Notes: generated by a model not told the origin, from the letters alone. DNA of 64,000 nucleotides from Pyrinomonas methylaliphatogenes (GCF_000820845.2 NZ_CBXV010000008.1:480705-544704), one strand, 5' to 3'; positions 52,134 to 60,934 are shown, counted from the stretch's first letter. Program-made: numbers and translations.

Positions 52134-53522
52134 ATGAAACGGATCTTAGTCATCGATGATGATCGCGCTTCGTGTGAGCTGCTGCGCGAGATCTTCGCCG
52201 CTCAGAATTGGAACGTCGAGACGGCGCAGACCCCAGCCGAAGCGTTGAATTTGGCCTCGCATACGAAGTTCGATCTGATCGTCAGCGACATCAACCTCGA
52301 AGCCGATCAATCCGGTCTCGATCTTCTGCGCGCTCTGCGCGATCGCGCGCCCGTGATCCTGATCACAGGTTTCGGCACGCTCGAAACGGCGGTTGAAGCG
52401 GCGCGCGAAGGCGCCTGGGATTTCATCTCCAAGCCCTTTAAAGTGACGGAAGTGATCGCCACCGCTCGACGCGCGATGGAGAGCGGCAAAGAACCGGCGG
52501 GCGAAAAGGTGGACATCGCTTCCTATCAGAGCGCCGGGCTAGTTGGCCGAACGCCTGCGATGATCGAACTTTACAAAGAGATCGCGCGCGTCGCCCCAGC
52601 GCGCTCCACGGTGCTCATCATCGGAGAATCGGGGACCGGCAAAGAACTCGTCGCGCGCGCCATCCACCAACACAGTCAGCGCGCCGCCGGCCCATTCATC
52701 ACCGTCAACTGCGGCGCGCTGACCGAAACGCTGCTCGAAGCGGAACTCTTCGGTCACGTCAAGGGAGCCTTCACCGGCGCCGTCAGCGACCGCAAAGGGC
52801 TCTGGGAGGAAGCTAACGGCGGAACGCTCTTCCTTGACGAGATCGGGGAGATGAGTCCAGCGATGCAAGTCAAACTCCTGCGCGCGCTGCAATCGGGCGA
52901 GATCAAGCGCGTCGGTTCGGCGCGGAGCATCAGCGTCGATGCGCGCATCATTGCAGCGACGAATCGCGATCTGGAAGAAGAGGTGGCCGCCGGTCGTTTC
53001 CGCGAAGACCTCTTCTATCGCTTGAGCGTAGTCACGCTGCGCGTCCCGGCGTTGAGGGAAAGGCGTAACGACATCCCGCTTCTCGCCGAGAACTTTCTCG
53101 GAAGAATCAGCGCGGCGCGGGGACGCCGCCTGCGCCTTTCGGCTGAAGCGATGGGATTGCTCATCGCTTACTCTTGGCCCGGTAACGTCCGCGAATTAGA
53201 ATCGGCCATCGAGTACGCCGCGTTGCGCGCGCGCGGCAATGAGATCGTGCCCGAAGATCTCCCGCCGAAGCTTCGCGGCGATGAGGCGCGCCTGCGCGCT
53301 TTGCGCGAAAATCCAGCGCTCGCCACACTGTATGCGGATCTACCGACGCTCGACGAACTGGAACGCCGCTACCTTCTTCACGTCCTCGAGGCGGTCGAAG
53401 GGAACCGGACGCGCGCGGCGGAGATATTGGGGATAGATAGACGCACGCTCTATCGAATGGCTGAACGTTTCGGGCTCAAGCTCGGCGAAGAGAGCGGTGA
53501 GCAGAAGCATGAAGCGAGGTGA
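52134..53522 (+). CDS. Sigma-54-dependent response regulator (NtrC family)
   Basis: 462 residues from ATG 52134. Receiver domain (about 1-120; 'ILVIDDDRASCELL', 'LIVSDINLEADQSGL', 'FISKPFKVTE'). AAA+ domain (about 145-375) with Walker A 'IIGESGTGKELVARAIH', the sigma-54 contact loop 'GAFTGAVSDRKG', 'NGGTLFLDEIGEMSPA' and 'FREDLFYRLSVV'. A Fis-type HTH ends the protein ('NRTRAAEILGIDRRTLYRMA'). Activates RpoN-dependent promoters when phosphorylated by the upstream kinase. Confidence 0.95.
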   Translation: MKRILVIDDDRASCELLREIFAAQNWNVETAQTPAEALNLASHTKFDLIVSDINLEADQSGLDLLRALRDRAPVILITGFGTLETAVEAAREGAWDFISKPFKVTEVIATARRAMESGKEPAGEKVDIASYQSAGLVGRTPAMIELYKEIARVAPARSTVLIIGESGTGKELVARAIHQHSQRAAGPFITVNCGALTETLLEAELFGHVKGAFTGAVSDRKGLWEEANGGTLFLDEIGEMSPAMQVKLLRALQSGEIKRVGSARSISVDARIIAATNRDLEEEVAAGRFREDLFYRLSVVTLRVPALRERRNDIPLLAENFLGRISAARGRRLRLSAEAMGLLIAYSWPGNVRELESAIEYAALRARGNEIVPEDLPPKLRGDEARLRALRENPALATLYADLPTLDELERRYLLHVLEAVEGNRTRAAEILGIDRRTLYRMAERFGLKLGEESGEQKHEAR

Positions 53523-53538
53523 ATCCGCGCCCCTCAGT

Positions 53539-54081
53539 TCAAGGTTGGTGGAGATTGACGCGATCGAGGTTGCGATTCGCCTCATTAAGCTGCTTTATCG
53601 CTTGATCGATCGCTCCGCGCGCGATCAGGTTCTCCGCCGTTTGCACCTGATGGATGGCCGTAAAGAGAAGTTCGCGCTCCCGGTCGTTGCGTTCGGCGGA
53701 GCGATTGGCGCGCGTCAGCGCCGATGTTGCGCGCGCCAAAGCGCGAAGGGCGGTCGAGCTTTGATGCCGCCGCAAGCGCATGATCGCTTCGGCGATGCGA
53801 TCGCCTGCCGTTTCGATGTCAGGATCGCGCTCGGGCAATGGCGGATGTTGGACGACGATGGGCTGCGCGTTCTGCGGCCCGCTCATCTGGCGCGCGAGAT
53901 CCGTCGTCACCGTCTCCTCGACTGAACGCCTGCTGCAGGACGAGTAGCCGGCGAAGGAGAGCAGACCGCAGAGTAGCAATGAGACGATCAAAGCTTCCCC
54001 AGCGATCGCGCGATTGGCCTTGTAACTGAAGTCAAGTCGCGCCCAGAGGGAGGACACTTTCGTTTTATCCTTCGAGATCAT
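53539..54081 (-). CDS. Hypothetical membrane-anchored helical protein
   Basis: 180 residues from ATG 54081; a longer frame begins at 54150 but abuts the arm of an inverted repeat. One membrane segment (GEALIVSLLLCGLLSFAG), then a polar linker and a helical domain ('GDRIAEAIMRLRRHQSSTAL', 'TAIHQVQTAENLIARGAIDQ') that resembles a four-helix bundle. No family recognised. It converges with the sigma-54 regulator gene. Confidence 0.6.
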   Translation of the reverse strand: MISKDKTKVSSLWARLDFSYKANRAIAGEALIVSLLLCGLLSFAGYSSCSRRSVEETVTTDLARQMSGPQNAQPIVVQHPPLPERDPDIETAGDRIAEAIMRLRRHQSSTALRALARATSALTRANRSAERNDRERELLFTAIHQVQTAENLIARGAIDQAIKQLNEANRNLDRVNLHQP

Positions 54082-54106
54082 GCAGGGAAGCGGAACCGAA
54101 GAACCT

Positions 54107-54161
54107 AGGCCGCCCGCCGTTCTTCCCCGAAAATTGATCTGCGGAGTCATGCGGGCGGCCT
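54107..54161. repeat. 11-bp perfect inverted repeat with 33-nt loop
   Basis: AGGCCGCCCGC (54107-54117) / GCGGGCGGCCT (54151-54161). It may act as a terminator for the small exported-protein gene or as a leader hairpin; on the plus strand it is followed by CAGAGCTTTTT. Confidence 0.55.
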
Positions 54162-54183
54162 CAGAGCTTTTTCGATCGAGAGA

Positions 54184-54393
54184 TTAACGGCTCGTATTGG
54201 TGTTTGCGTTCGTGTTCGTCGCCTTGGACTTCTTGGCGCGCTTGTGTGCGCGTTTATGCCGCTTCGTCTTCGCCGTGCTCGCGCTTGAGCTAGCAGACGT
54301 GTTCGTGTTCTGCCCGCTCGTCGTCTGAGCCGCAGCGAAGCTTCCAAGGCCCAACGTCAGCACGAAAGCCAGAACCAAAGCTATTCTCTTCAT
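54184..54393 (-). CDS. Small exported basic low-complexity protein
   Basis: 69 residues. Signal peptide MKRIALVLAFVLTLGLGSFA cut near AAA-Q. The mature peptide of about 45 residues is built of T, S, N, A and K/R: a polar 'TSGQNTNTSASSSAST' start, a basic block (KRHKRAHKRAKKSKA) and a 'TNTNANTNTSR' end. Probably periplasmic or surface-associated; function unknown. AGGAG lies upstream of the start. Confidence 0.7.
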   Translation of the reverse strand: MKRIALVLAFVLTLGLGSFAAAQTTSGQNTNTSASSSASTAKTKRHKRAHKRAKKSKATNTNANTNTSR

Positions 54394-54734
54394 CGTCTTC
54401 TTTCTCCTTCTCCTTTATGCAAAGTTTGATGTTTCAAGGCGCAGGCAGAAGAGATCTTGCTTTGGAGGAGCTGCCTCGACATTCAGCTATCTTGCCACTT
54501 CTCCTCGGCCTGCGCCCTTACTCTTCGGGCAAACCACGTGCCGTAAAGCTGGAGGGGAAGAAAAGGCCGACTTCCTGCGATGTGCATCGCGCGGGTCGTG
54601 TGGCGATCTTGCAACGCCGACAAGATCGCCACATGGCGAGAAGCGCCCGGGCGAGATTGATCTGCCCGCGCCGGTTAACATATGCTTGGCGACGGACGTT
54701 TCGGCCTCAACCTTGGCCGACGGGCGTTTGCAAG
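54394..54734. other. Intergenic region, 341 bp
   Basis: Divergent region between the small exported-protein gene and the matrixin gene. Holds the perfect inverted repeat at 54599-54633. An open frame runs through it into the matrixin gene but lacks a ribosome site and export signal. Confidence 0.55.
54599..54633. repeat. 13-bp perfect inverted repeat, 9-nt loop
   Basis: TGTGGCGATCTTG (54599-54611) / CAAGATCGCCACA (54621-54633). No T-run on either side, so not an obvious terminator; could be an operator, a REP-like element or an RNA hairpin upstream of the matrixin gene. Confidence 0.75.
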
Positions 54735-56108
54735 ATGCGTTCCCTTTTGGCCATTTCGATCTCTTGCCTCCTCCTCACGCATGGGTGGCAGGCGAGTCTC
54801 GCTTATACGCTTCAACGCGCGGAATCGAGCGGGACCGTACGTTGGCACGCGAAGCGGATCCGCTTTGCGCTCTCCTCCTCTTTCTTTTCCGCCCCGAACG
54901 TTCAAGGGGAGCCAGCGGAGATAGCATTGGCGGCGCGCAAAGCTCTGGCCTACTGGGCCAAAGAGACCGGAATTCAATTCAGCCTCGCCATCTCATCAGC
55001 CCAATCGGTGAGCGGCGCCTCGAGCGGCGGCGACCGCCTCAACTTGATCACGATCGCGAGCACCGCAGAAAACCTCGCCTTATTCGAGGGAGAAGGCGAT
55101 CTTCCGAGCCGCGTGCGCGTCTTCTTTCAACCGCAGACGGGCGCGATCGTCGAAGCCGACATCGCGCTCAACCCCAACATCCTCTTTTCGACCGACGGGA
55201 CGCCCGGCACCTACGATCTCGAAGCCACGCTCATCCACGAATTCGGACATGCGCTCGGCCTCTCCCACTCGGCAGTCATCGGTTCGATCATGCAGCCGCG
55301 CTTGCCGATGAACGGCGACGCAGGTCACGAAACGGCTCTGCGCCGACTGGCTGAAGATGATCGCGCTGCGGCGCGCGCGCTTTACAGACCGCGCACCGAA
55401 TGGGGCAGCCTGATCGGCAAAGTCTCCTTCAACAACGGATATCCGGTCTTCGGCGCCCACGTCTTCGTCGAAGACATAGCGACGGGGCGCATCGCCGCCA
55501 GCGATATATCGCGCGAGGATGGGTCCTACAGGATAGATGGCTTGCCGGCGGGCGAGTATCGCGTCGGAGTCGAACCGCTCGATGGGCCGATAGAACCAGC
55601 GGAGATCTTCGCGCGCTCGACCGCGCTCAACGTGTCGAATGACTTCCGCTCCTTCGTCTCGGATCGCGCCGTCGAAGTCAACGCTAATTCGCTCGTCGAG
55701 TTCAACATCAAACTTGAAGACGTTCCGCCGAAGATAGATCCGCGCGCGCTGGGCTTGAACGGAAAGCTTTCAACCGCACCGCTCGCGCTCGCCCCCGGGC
55801 GCACCTACACGCTTTCGATCGGCGGCGAGGGATTGGATGAGATCGTCGAAGTCGCGAGCGATTCACCCTATCTTGTGGTCGAAGGGATCAACGCGCGAGG
55901 CGAAGGTGCGCGCGCCCTGTTCCCCGTTCTCGATTTGCGGGTTCGCATCGGCGCGGATGCCCCGACGGGCGAGTACAGCCTGCGTTTGCGGTCAAGAGAG
56001 GGCGAGGTGGCATGGATCGTCGGCGCACTGATCGTTGAACGTCAAGTCGCACTCGATGGCGCGAAAGATGGGCCGGAGATCGAGACAGATCTCATCGAGC
56101 TAGATTAA
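54735..56108 (+). CDS. Secreted matrixin-type metalloprotease (M10) with carboxypeptidase-regulatory-like domain
   Basis: 457 residues from ATG 54735, which gives a signal peptide (MRSLLAISISCLLLTHGW). The catalytic zinc motif HExxHxxGxxH is H168-EFG-H172-ALGLS-H178, with a Met-turn candidate in 'GSIMQPRLPM'. From about residue 225 a CarboxypepD_reg-like domain ('GYPVFGAHVFVEDIATGRIA', 'DGSYRIDGLPAGEYRVGVEP') and then two beta-sandwich-like segments ('GRTYTLSIGGEGLDEIVEVA') follow. Extracellular protein degradation. It converges with a subtilisin gene, 63 bp apart. Confidence 0.9.
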   Translation: MRSLLAISISCLLLTHGWQASLAYTLQRAESSGTVRWHAKRIRFALSSSFFSAPNVQGEPAEIALAARKALAYWAKETGIQFSLAISSAQSVSGASSGGDRLNLITIASTAENLALFEGEGDLPSRVRVFFQPQTGAIVEADIALNPNILFSTDGTPGTYDLEATLIHEFGHALGLSHSAVIGSIMQPRLPMNGDAGHETALRRLAEDDRAAARALYRPRTEWGSLIGKVSFNNGYPVFGAHVFVEDIATGRIAASDISREDGSYRIDGLPAGEYRVGVEPLDGPIEPAEIFARSTALNVSNDFRSFVSDRAVEVNANSLVEFNIKLEDVPPKIDPRALGLNGKLSTAPLALAPGRTYTLSIGGEGLDEIVEVASDSPYLVVEGINARGEGARALFPVLDLRVRIGADAPTGEYSLRLRSREGEVAWIVGALIVERQVALDGAKDGPEIETDLIELD

Positions 56109-56171
56109 GCGAACGCGCGTTGGGGCAAGTCTTCCCAACGCGCGCTTTCAACTCAAGGTGACCAATGTCCA

Positions 56172-58133
56172 TCAATCGCCAAGCACAACGCCATCAGCCA
56201 ACATGATCCCATCGCCTAAGACAACGCCGTCGGCGAGCATGATCCCGTCGCCAAGCACGACGCCATCGGCCAGCATGATGCCATCAGCGAGCATGATCCC
56301 ATCAGATAGCATGATGCCATCGCCTAAGACGACTCCGTCAGCTAACATGATCCCATCGCCTAAGACGACGCCATCAGCCAACATGATCCCATCGCCTAAG
56401 ACGACTCCGTCGGCTAACATGATGCCGTCACCCAGCACGACGCCATCGGCCAGCATGATGCCGTCTTTAGAGATCTCGCCTATCATCAGCCAGTTGTTGG
56501 CTGAAAGTTTCTGATCGGCCAGCATGATGCCGTTGCAAAGTATCGGGCGCGTGCTAAAGAGCACGCCGTCGGCATAGATGAGCCGCGCGTTGAACGAGGC
56601 GCGTTCGCCCGCAATCGTATTTCCGCTGCCGAAATCGCGCAAGGTCATCCCGCCGCGAAAGATCGGATCTCCGGCCCGCAGTTCGTTGGCTTTAGGGCTG
56701 ATGGCTTGCGCCATCTTGACCGCGCCGGGGATATTGATGAGCCCGGCACCCTGCGTCACCGCGCTCAGCGCCGCATTGGCAAAGCTCTGCCCCGGTAAAA
56801 GCTGTGCCGTACGCATGAGCGCGGCTTTGACGAGGGCGGGGGTGAGGGAGCCATTGGCTTCGAGCATCAACGCGACCGCGCCGGCAACTACCGGGGCGGC
56901 AAACGAGGTGCCCGAATAGGTAAAGTACATGTTCGGAACGCCATCCGAGGTTGGTTGCTGGATGCGGTCAGGGTATTCGGTTGGAATGGTCGCCCCCGGC
57001 TCTTGTGACATGGCAGCGACGATGCGACGCCCTGGGGCGACGATATCGGGTTTGACGATATGGTCGTACATCGTCGGCCCCTTGGAGGAGAACGAAGCGA
57101 CCGTATCATCCGTGCGTGTGACGGTCGAGTGTGAGTCGGTCGCGCCGACCGTGATGGCGAACGGCGAATTGCCCGGGCTGCCGATCCCGCCGTAAACCAA
57201 GCGATAGATCGGATTGCCCTGAGCATCATAGCCGAGGATCTCTTCAGTTCGACCGCGATTCCCGGCGCTGCAAACGACGACGATCCCAGCGCGAACGGCG
57301 CGTTCGACCGCTTGGCAAAGCGGATCGGTCTCGTATGACTCTTGTACTGGCGTGCTCAAACTCATGTTGATGACGCGGATCTTGTAGCGCTCGCGATTCT
57401 GAATCGCCCACTCGATCGCCTGAAGCACACCGCTCGTCTGGCCCGTGCCGTGCTCATCGAGCACGCGAAGATCGACGAGATTGGCGCCCGGCGCAATCCC
57501 AGCGTAATTGCCCGCATAGCCGCGCGAGGCCGCCCCGCTTCCCGCCGCCACGCTGGCCACGCCCGTGCCATGGCCATCGAAGTCACCATGTCGCGGGCTG
57601 CCCGTGAAATCGACCGCGGCGATGATCCGATTATCGAAGTCCGGGTGCGCCGCGCTGATCCCGCTATCGATGATGGCGATCGTCACACCGCGCCCGGTCA
57701 ACCCTGGCGCGCCCGAGGCGCTCTGAGCTTGGACCTGCGCGGCGCCCGTCGTCTCGCGCGTCAATTCCAGATCGGCTTTGATCGGACGATCCGGCGAGAT
57801 ATAAGCGATATCCTCACGCTTGGCTAGCTCTTCAAGCGCATCCTCGGGCACTTCGGCGACCAACGCATCGAACGCTTTGAAGGTGCGCCGCGCGATGCCG
57901 CCACGCATTGCAAGCAGGTTCAAATGCGCGCCCGAAGGACGCCCCTTGGTCTGAATGATGACTCGCACCAAACGCTTGGTCGTCGATCGACGACCTTTCA
58001 AATCGAGCGCGAGCTTCGGTCTGCTCCCGCGCCCATCTTGACGCCGCTCAATCGCTGCGGGCGTCGATAATGGGATCAAACTGATTATCACCAAACTCAA
58101 TGAGATAACTTGCGCCAGTACGCGACGAAACAT
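56172..58133 (-). CDS. Subtilisin-family (S8) secreted protease with DG-hexapeptide tail
   Basis: 653 residues. Export signal (LAQVISLSLVIISLIPLSTP); I9-type propeptide (about 55-120, ending 'DIAYISPDRPI'). Catalytic Asp in 'TIAIIDSGISAAHPDFDN', His in 'DGHGTGVASVAAG', Ser in 'YSGTSFAAPVVAGAVALML'. After the catalytic domain a linker ('LRDFGSGNTIAGERASFNAR') leads to the last 97 residues: sixteen consecutive six-residue units of the form DG(I/V)(M/V)L(A/G/S), mostly alternating DGIMLA and DGVVLG. The repeats use varied synonymous codons, so they are maintained at protein level. They may form a beta-solenoid for surface attachment; that is inference. Confidence 0.93.
   Translation of the reverse strand: MFRRVLAQVISLSLVIISLIPLSTPAAIERRQDGRGSRPKLALDLKGRRSTTKRLVRVIIQTKGRPSGAHLNLLAMRGGIARRTFKAFDALVAEVPEDALEELAKREDIAYISPDRPIKADLELTRETTGAAQVQAQSASGAPGLTGRGVTIAIIDSGISAAHPDFDNRIIAAVDFTGSPRHGDFDGHGTGVASVAAGSGAASRGYAGNYAGIAPGANLVDLRVLDEHGTGQTSGVLQAIEWAIQNRERYKIRVINMSLSTPVQESYETDPLCQAVERAVRAGIVVVCSAGNRGRTEEILGYDAQGNPIYRLVYGGIGSPGNSPFAITVGATDSHSTVTRTDDTVASFSSKGPTMYDHIVKPDIVAPGRRIVAAMSQEPGATIPTEYPDRIQQPTSDGVPNMYFTYSGTSFAAPVVAGAVALMLEANGSLTPALVKAALMRTAQLLPGQSFANAALSAVTQGAGLINIPGAVKMAQAISPKANELRAGDPIFRGGMTLRDFGSGNTIAGERASFNARLIYADGVLFSTRPILCNGIMLADQKLSANNWLMIGEISKDGIMLADGVVLGDGIMLADGVVLGDGIMLADGVVLGDGIMLADGVVLGDGIMLSDGIMLADGIMLADGVVLGDGIMLADGVVLGDGIMLADGVVLGD
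56175..56465 (-). repeat. Sixteen 18-bp coding repeats at the 3' end of the subtilisin gene
   Basis: Each 18-bp unit encodes DGIMLA, DGVVLG, DGIMLS or a mixture; pairs form a 36-bp higher-order period. Neighbouring copies differ at synonymous third positions, so the array is not a recent expansion. Confidence 0.92.
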
Positions 58134-58172
58134 TTGGACTTCCTTCCAACGCTAAACGGAGATTTGAAAAGC

Positions 58173-58259
58173 GGGGCGTGCGAGGTTACGCCCCTCATGG
58201 CTTCGAGACCACTCCCTCGAAGGGAGCCCCTTGTGCCTCACCTTAAACTTCTTTAAGGT
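58173..58259 (-). promoter_or_regulatory. Three hairpins in the 5' leader of the subtilisin gene, the last terminator-like
   Basis: Read on the minus strand: hairpin ACCTTAAA-gaag-TTTAAGGT (58259-58240), hairpin CTCCC-ttcga-GGGAG (58226-58212), and a GGGGCG/CGCCCC stem (58194-58173) followed by GCTTTT. The last looks like an intrinsic terminator about 40 bp before the start codon, so attenuation is possible. No known riboswitch class was recognised. Confidence 0.45.
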
Positions 58260-58511
58260 TTCTGTGCCCGACCTATTGACAAATCCCGTGCCGCCTCCGA
58301 CGGCCAACCCGTGTGATCCCAAAACCCGAAGCGCACCAATGGTTTAAGCGGAACGAGGGCCATCCCCCGAAAGGCGCGAGCGATTGGACCAGTTGAATAC
58401 CGAGTATCCAGAGCGCATCAGCCGAAGCGCTCAGCCTGCGTAAACATGCGGGAATAGCTTCAGGTTGAGGATCTTGTTAATGGGGTATACAGTGGCAACC
58501 AGGTATACACT

Positions 58512-58624
58512 CACAATTCGCTTGGTCAGTTCAACCGAAGATCATTGCGAGCTTAGATTGGGGCGCGCACGCTTTCGTTTAGCCAACACAATTCGCTTGG
58601 TTAGTTCGACCGAAGATCATTGCG
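58512..58624. repeat. 38-bp direct repeat pair with 37-nt spacer
   Basis: 58512-58549 and 58587-58624 match at 36 of 38 bases; both start CACAATTCGCTTGGT and end CGAAGATCATTGCG. Spacer unrelated. Confidence 0.9.
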
Positions 58625-58774
58625 TCAAAGGAAAGGCCGGGCAGGCAGTTCGTCGCTGCTTTCCGAGGATCGATTCGGGTGGTCCGGCGCTACTGAGTTG
58701 ACGCTCATGAGAAGCGATCTGTAAGCTTGAATGCTTCGGGCACTCTTCGATCTTGGGGATTGGCGGGAGCGGCG

Positions 58775-59719
58775 ATGAAGTCAGATGAGGGCTTTGCAAA
58801 CCGAGCCGATCGGCGACTGTCACGGCGTCAACGCCTCGTTTGGGTGCTTTCGCTCACCTGTCTCTATGCGTTTGCCGAAGCCATCGGCGGCTGGTGGACC
58901 GGCTCTCTCGCTCTGCTTGCGGATGCGGGCCACATGTTGACGGATATTGCGGCCATCGCGCTGGCGCTTTTCGCCGCGTGGTTCGGCGCGCGTCCGGCCA
59001 ATTCGCGCAAGACTTACGGTTACTACCGTTTGGAGATCCTCGCGGCATTCATCAACGGCATCGCGCTTGTGCTCATCTCGATTTTGATCCTTTATGAGGC
59101 CTACAAGCGTTTCCTCTCCCCGCCGGAAGTCAAAGCTTCGGTGATGATCGCCATCGCTATCGGCGGACTCGTCACCAATCTCTTTTGTGCGTGGTTGTTG
59201 CATGGCGAGCATGAGCACGATTTGAACGTGCGCGGCGCTTGGCTTCACATCATCGGCGATGCGCTCGGATCCGTAGGAGCGATCATCGCCGGAGCGTTGA
59301 TGTTGGCGCGCAATTGGTGGATCGCCGATCCGCTCTTTAGCATCTTGATTACGCTCCTGATCATTTGGAGCGCGTGGCGCTTGATTCGTGAGGCGACGGA
59401 CGTATTGCTCGAAGGGACGCCGGCACACATAAATCTCGCGGCGGTCGAAGAGGCCATCCTTGAGACTGAAGGCGTCACCGACGTTCACGACCTTCACGTA
59501 TGGACCATCACGTCCGGGCGTGAAGCGCTGAGCGCGCACGTCATTCATGCCGAGGGCATATCGCAACCTGAACTATTGAGAGCTTTGCGCGCGAAGTTGC
59601 GCACGCGCTTCGGCATAGATCACTTAACTATTCAGATGGAGACGATGGATTTCGACGACGAAACCTTGCGCTTCTGTCACGTGGACACCTCGTGTTTTCG
59701 CTCAACGCGCGATCAATAG
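58775..59719 (+). CDS. Cation diffusion facilitator (CzcD/ZitB-type metal exporter)
   Basis: 314 residues from ATG 58775 (GGGAG upstream). Six membrane segments; metal-site motifs HxxxD in 'LADAGHMLTDIAAIALAL' and 'LHIIGDALGSVGAIIAG'. His-rich loop 'HGEHEHD' (about 145-152) between helices IV and V. C-terminal cytosolic domain ('VTDVHDLHVWTITSGREALS'). Exports Zn2+, Co2+ or similar ions in exchange for protons. The LarA-like gene starts 9 bp downstream. Confidence 0.93.
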   Translation: MKSDEGFANRADRRLSRRQRLVWVLSLTCLYAFAEAIGGWWTGSLALLADAGHMLTDIAAIALALFAAWFGARPANSRKTYGYYRLEILAAFINGIALVLISILILYEAYKRFLSPPEVKASVMIAIAIGGLVTNLFCAWLLHGEHEHDLNVRGAWLHIIGDALGSVGAIIAGALMLARNWWIADPLFSILITLLIIWSAWRLIREATDVLLEGTPAHINLAAVEEAILETEGVTDVHDLHVWTITSGREALSAHVIHAEGISQPELLRALRAKLRTRFGIDHLTIQMETMDFDDETLRFCHVDTSCFRSTRDQ

Positions 59720-59728
59720 CGATTTCAG

Positions 59729-60934
59729 ATGGCGACGATAAGACTCCGTTACGGTCGTCAGGCGGTGGAATTCAACTACGATGAGGCGCGGTTCCAACTC
59801 CTCGCTCCATCCGCAGTTGAAGGACCGCTTACCGACGGTGAGATGAGCGCGCGGCTTGACCAACCTTTCGACGCGCAACCGCTCGAAGAGATCATCTCAC
59901 CCGGCGAGAGCGTGCTCATCATCTTCGCCAACGTCACGCGCCTGAGCGCGAGCGGCGTCGTCGCGCAGATGCTCGTCCGTCGGTTGATCCAACTCGGGGT
60001 GGCGGCGCGCGACATTCGCGCGATCTTCGCTACGGGGATCGACCGTCGTTTGACGAAAGAGGAGAAGCGCGATCTGCTTTCGCCCTTCATTGCACAGCGG
60101 ATCGCTGCGCTCGACCATGACCCTTTCGCCGAAGCGGCGCTCGTCAACTTAGGGGAGACGGAGCATCATCTTCCGATCGAGGTAAACCGCGCTTTGCTGG
60201 ACCATTCGCACATCATCCTGACTGGTTCTGTCGCCTTCCATTCCGTCTTCGGTTTCACTGGCGGTCGCGAGCTGATCTGTCCGGGACTGTGCTCAGCGCG
60301 CACGATCGAGGCGCTGTATGAATCGGCTTTCGATGGCGCGACCGGGGAACGGCGCGCGGGCGTCGGGCCGGGCCTTCTCGATGGCAACGTCGCGCATGAG
60401 GAGTGCGAGCGCGTGGCGGCTGAGGTCGCGCCATCATTTCTGGCCTGCACGATCGTCGATGAGCGCGGGCGCCCCACGAGCTTTCACGCGGGCGATTGGC
60501 GCTTGGCGCATCGACACGCGTGCGCAGAGTATGCGACGCGCCATACGCTCGCCGTTGGCGAAAAACGCCCGCTCGTCATCGCAAGCTGTGGCGGCGATCC
60601 TTTCGACCTCAATTTAGCTGAAGCCTACGAAGCGCTGGAGATGGCCTCACGCCTTTGCATCGAAGGCGGAACGATCGTTCTGCTCGCCGAATGCAGCGAA
60701 GGTTTGGGCGCGTGCCGATGGATGCTACGCGCTTGGCAACGCAAGGCCGAGCGATATCGCATCTTCCTCATCTCTGACTTGAAGGAAGACGATGTGCGCC
60801 GGTTTGGCATTCGCACGGCAACATCTTTGGAGGAGGCGATGGCGCAAATCGAAGCGAAGCAAGAAGGGTTCATCGTTCCACATGGGGCGGCCTTCATGCC
60901 GATTATCGAAGCTCGAAGCGATCCGTCGAGCTGA
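59729..60934 (+). CDS. LarA-like DUF2088 protein, probably without the nickel-pincer cofactor
   Basis: 401 residues. Overall length and order match lactate racemase LarA: an 'NVTR' in place of the DxTR nucleotide motif, 'ATGIDRRLTKEE' where LarA has GxHR (His108), and 'FHSVFGFTGGRELICPG' where LarA has H174...GGRK184. Thus His174 is kept but Lys184, which tethers the cofactor, is Glu, and His108 and His200 are also replaced ('RTIEALYESA'). It is therefore unlikely to be a racemase. It is co-transcribed with a CDF exporter, so a metal-related role is possible. Residue numbers are from by-eye alignment. Confidence 0.8.
   Translation: MATIRLRYGRQAVEFNYDEARFQLLAPSAVEGPLTDGEMSARLDQPFDAQPLEEIISPGESVLIIFANVTRLSASGVVAQMLVRRLIQLGVAARDIRAIFATGIDRRLTKEEKRDLLSPFIAQRIAALDHDPFAEAALVNLGETEHHLPIEVNRALLDHSHIILTGSVAFHSVFGFTGGRELICPGLCSARTIEALYESAFDGATGERRAGVGPGLLDGNVAHEECERVAAEVAPSFLACTIVDERGRPTSFHAGDWRLAHRHACAEYATRHTLAVGEKRPLVIASCGGDPFDLNLAEAYEALEMASRLCIEGGTIVLLAECSEGLGACRWMLRAWQRKAERYRIFLISDLKEDDVRRFGIRTATSLEEAMAQIEAKQEGFIVPHGAAFMPIIEARSDPSS

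Larger units (their letters stand above)
58134..58774. other. Intergenic region, 641 bp, with leader hairpins and a repeat pair
   Basis: Left part: structured leader of the subtilisin gene (58173-58259). Right part: a 38-bp repeat pair (58512-58624) and a short repeat of GGTATACA (58487, 58502). No gene or tRNA seen. Confidence 0.6.
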
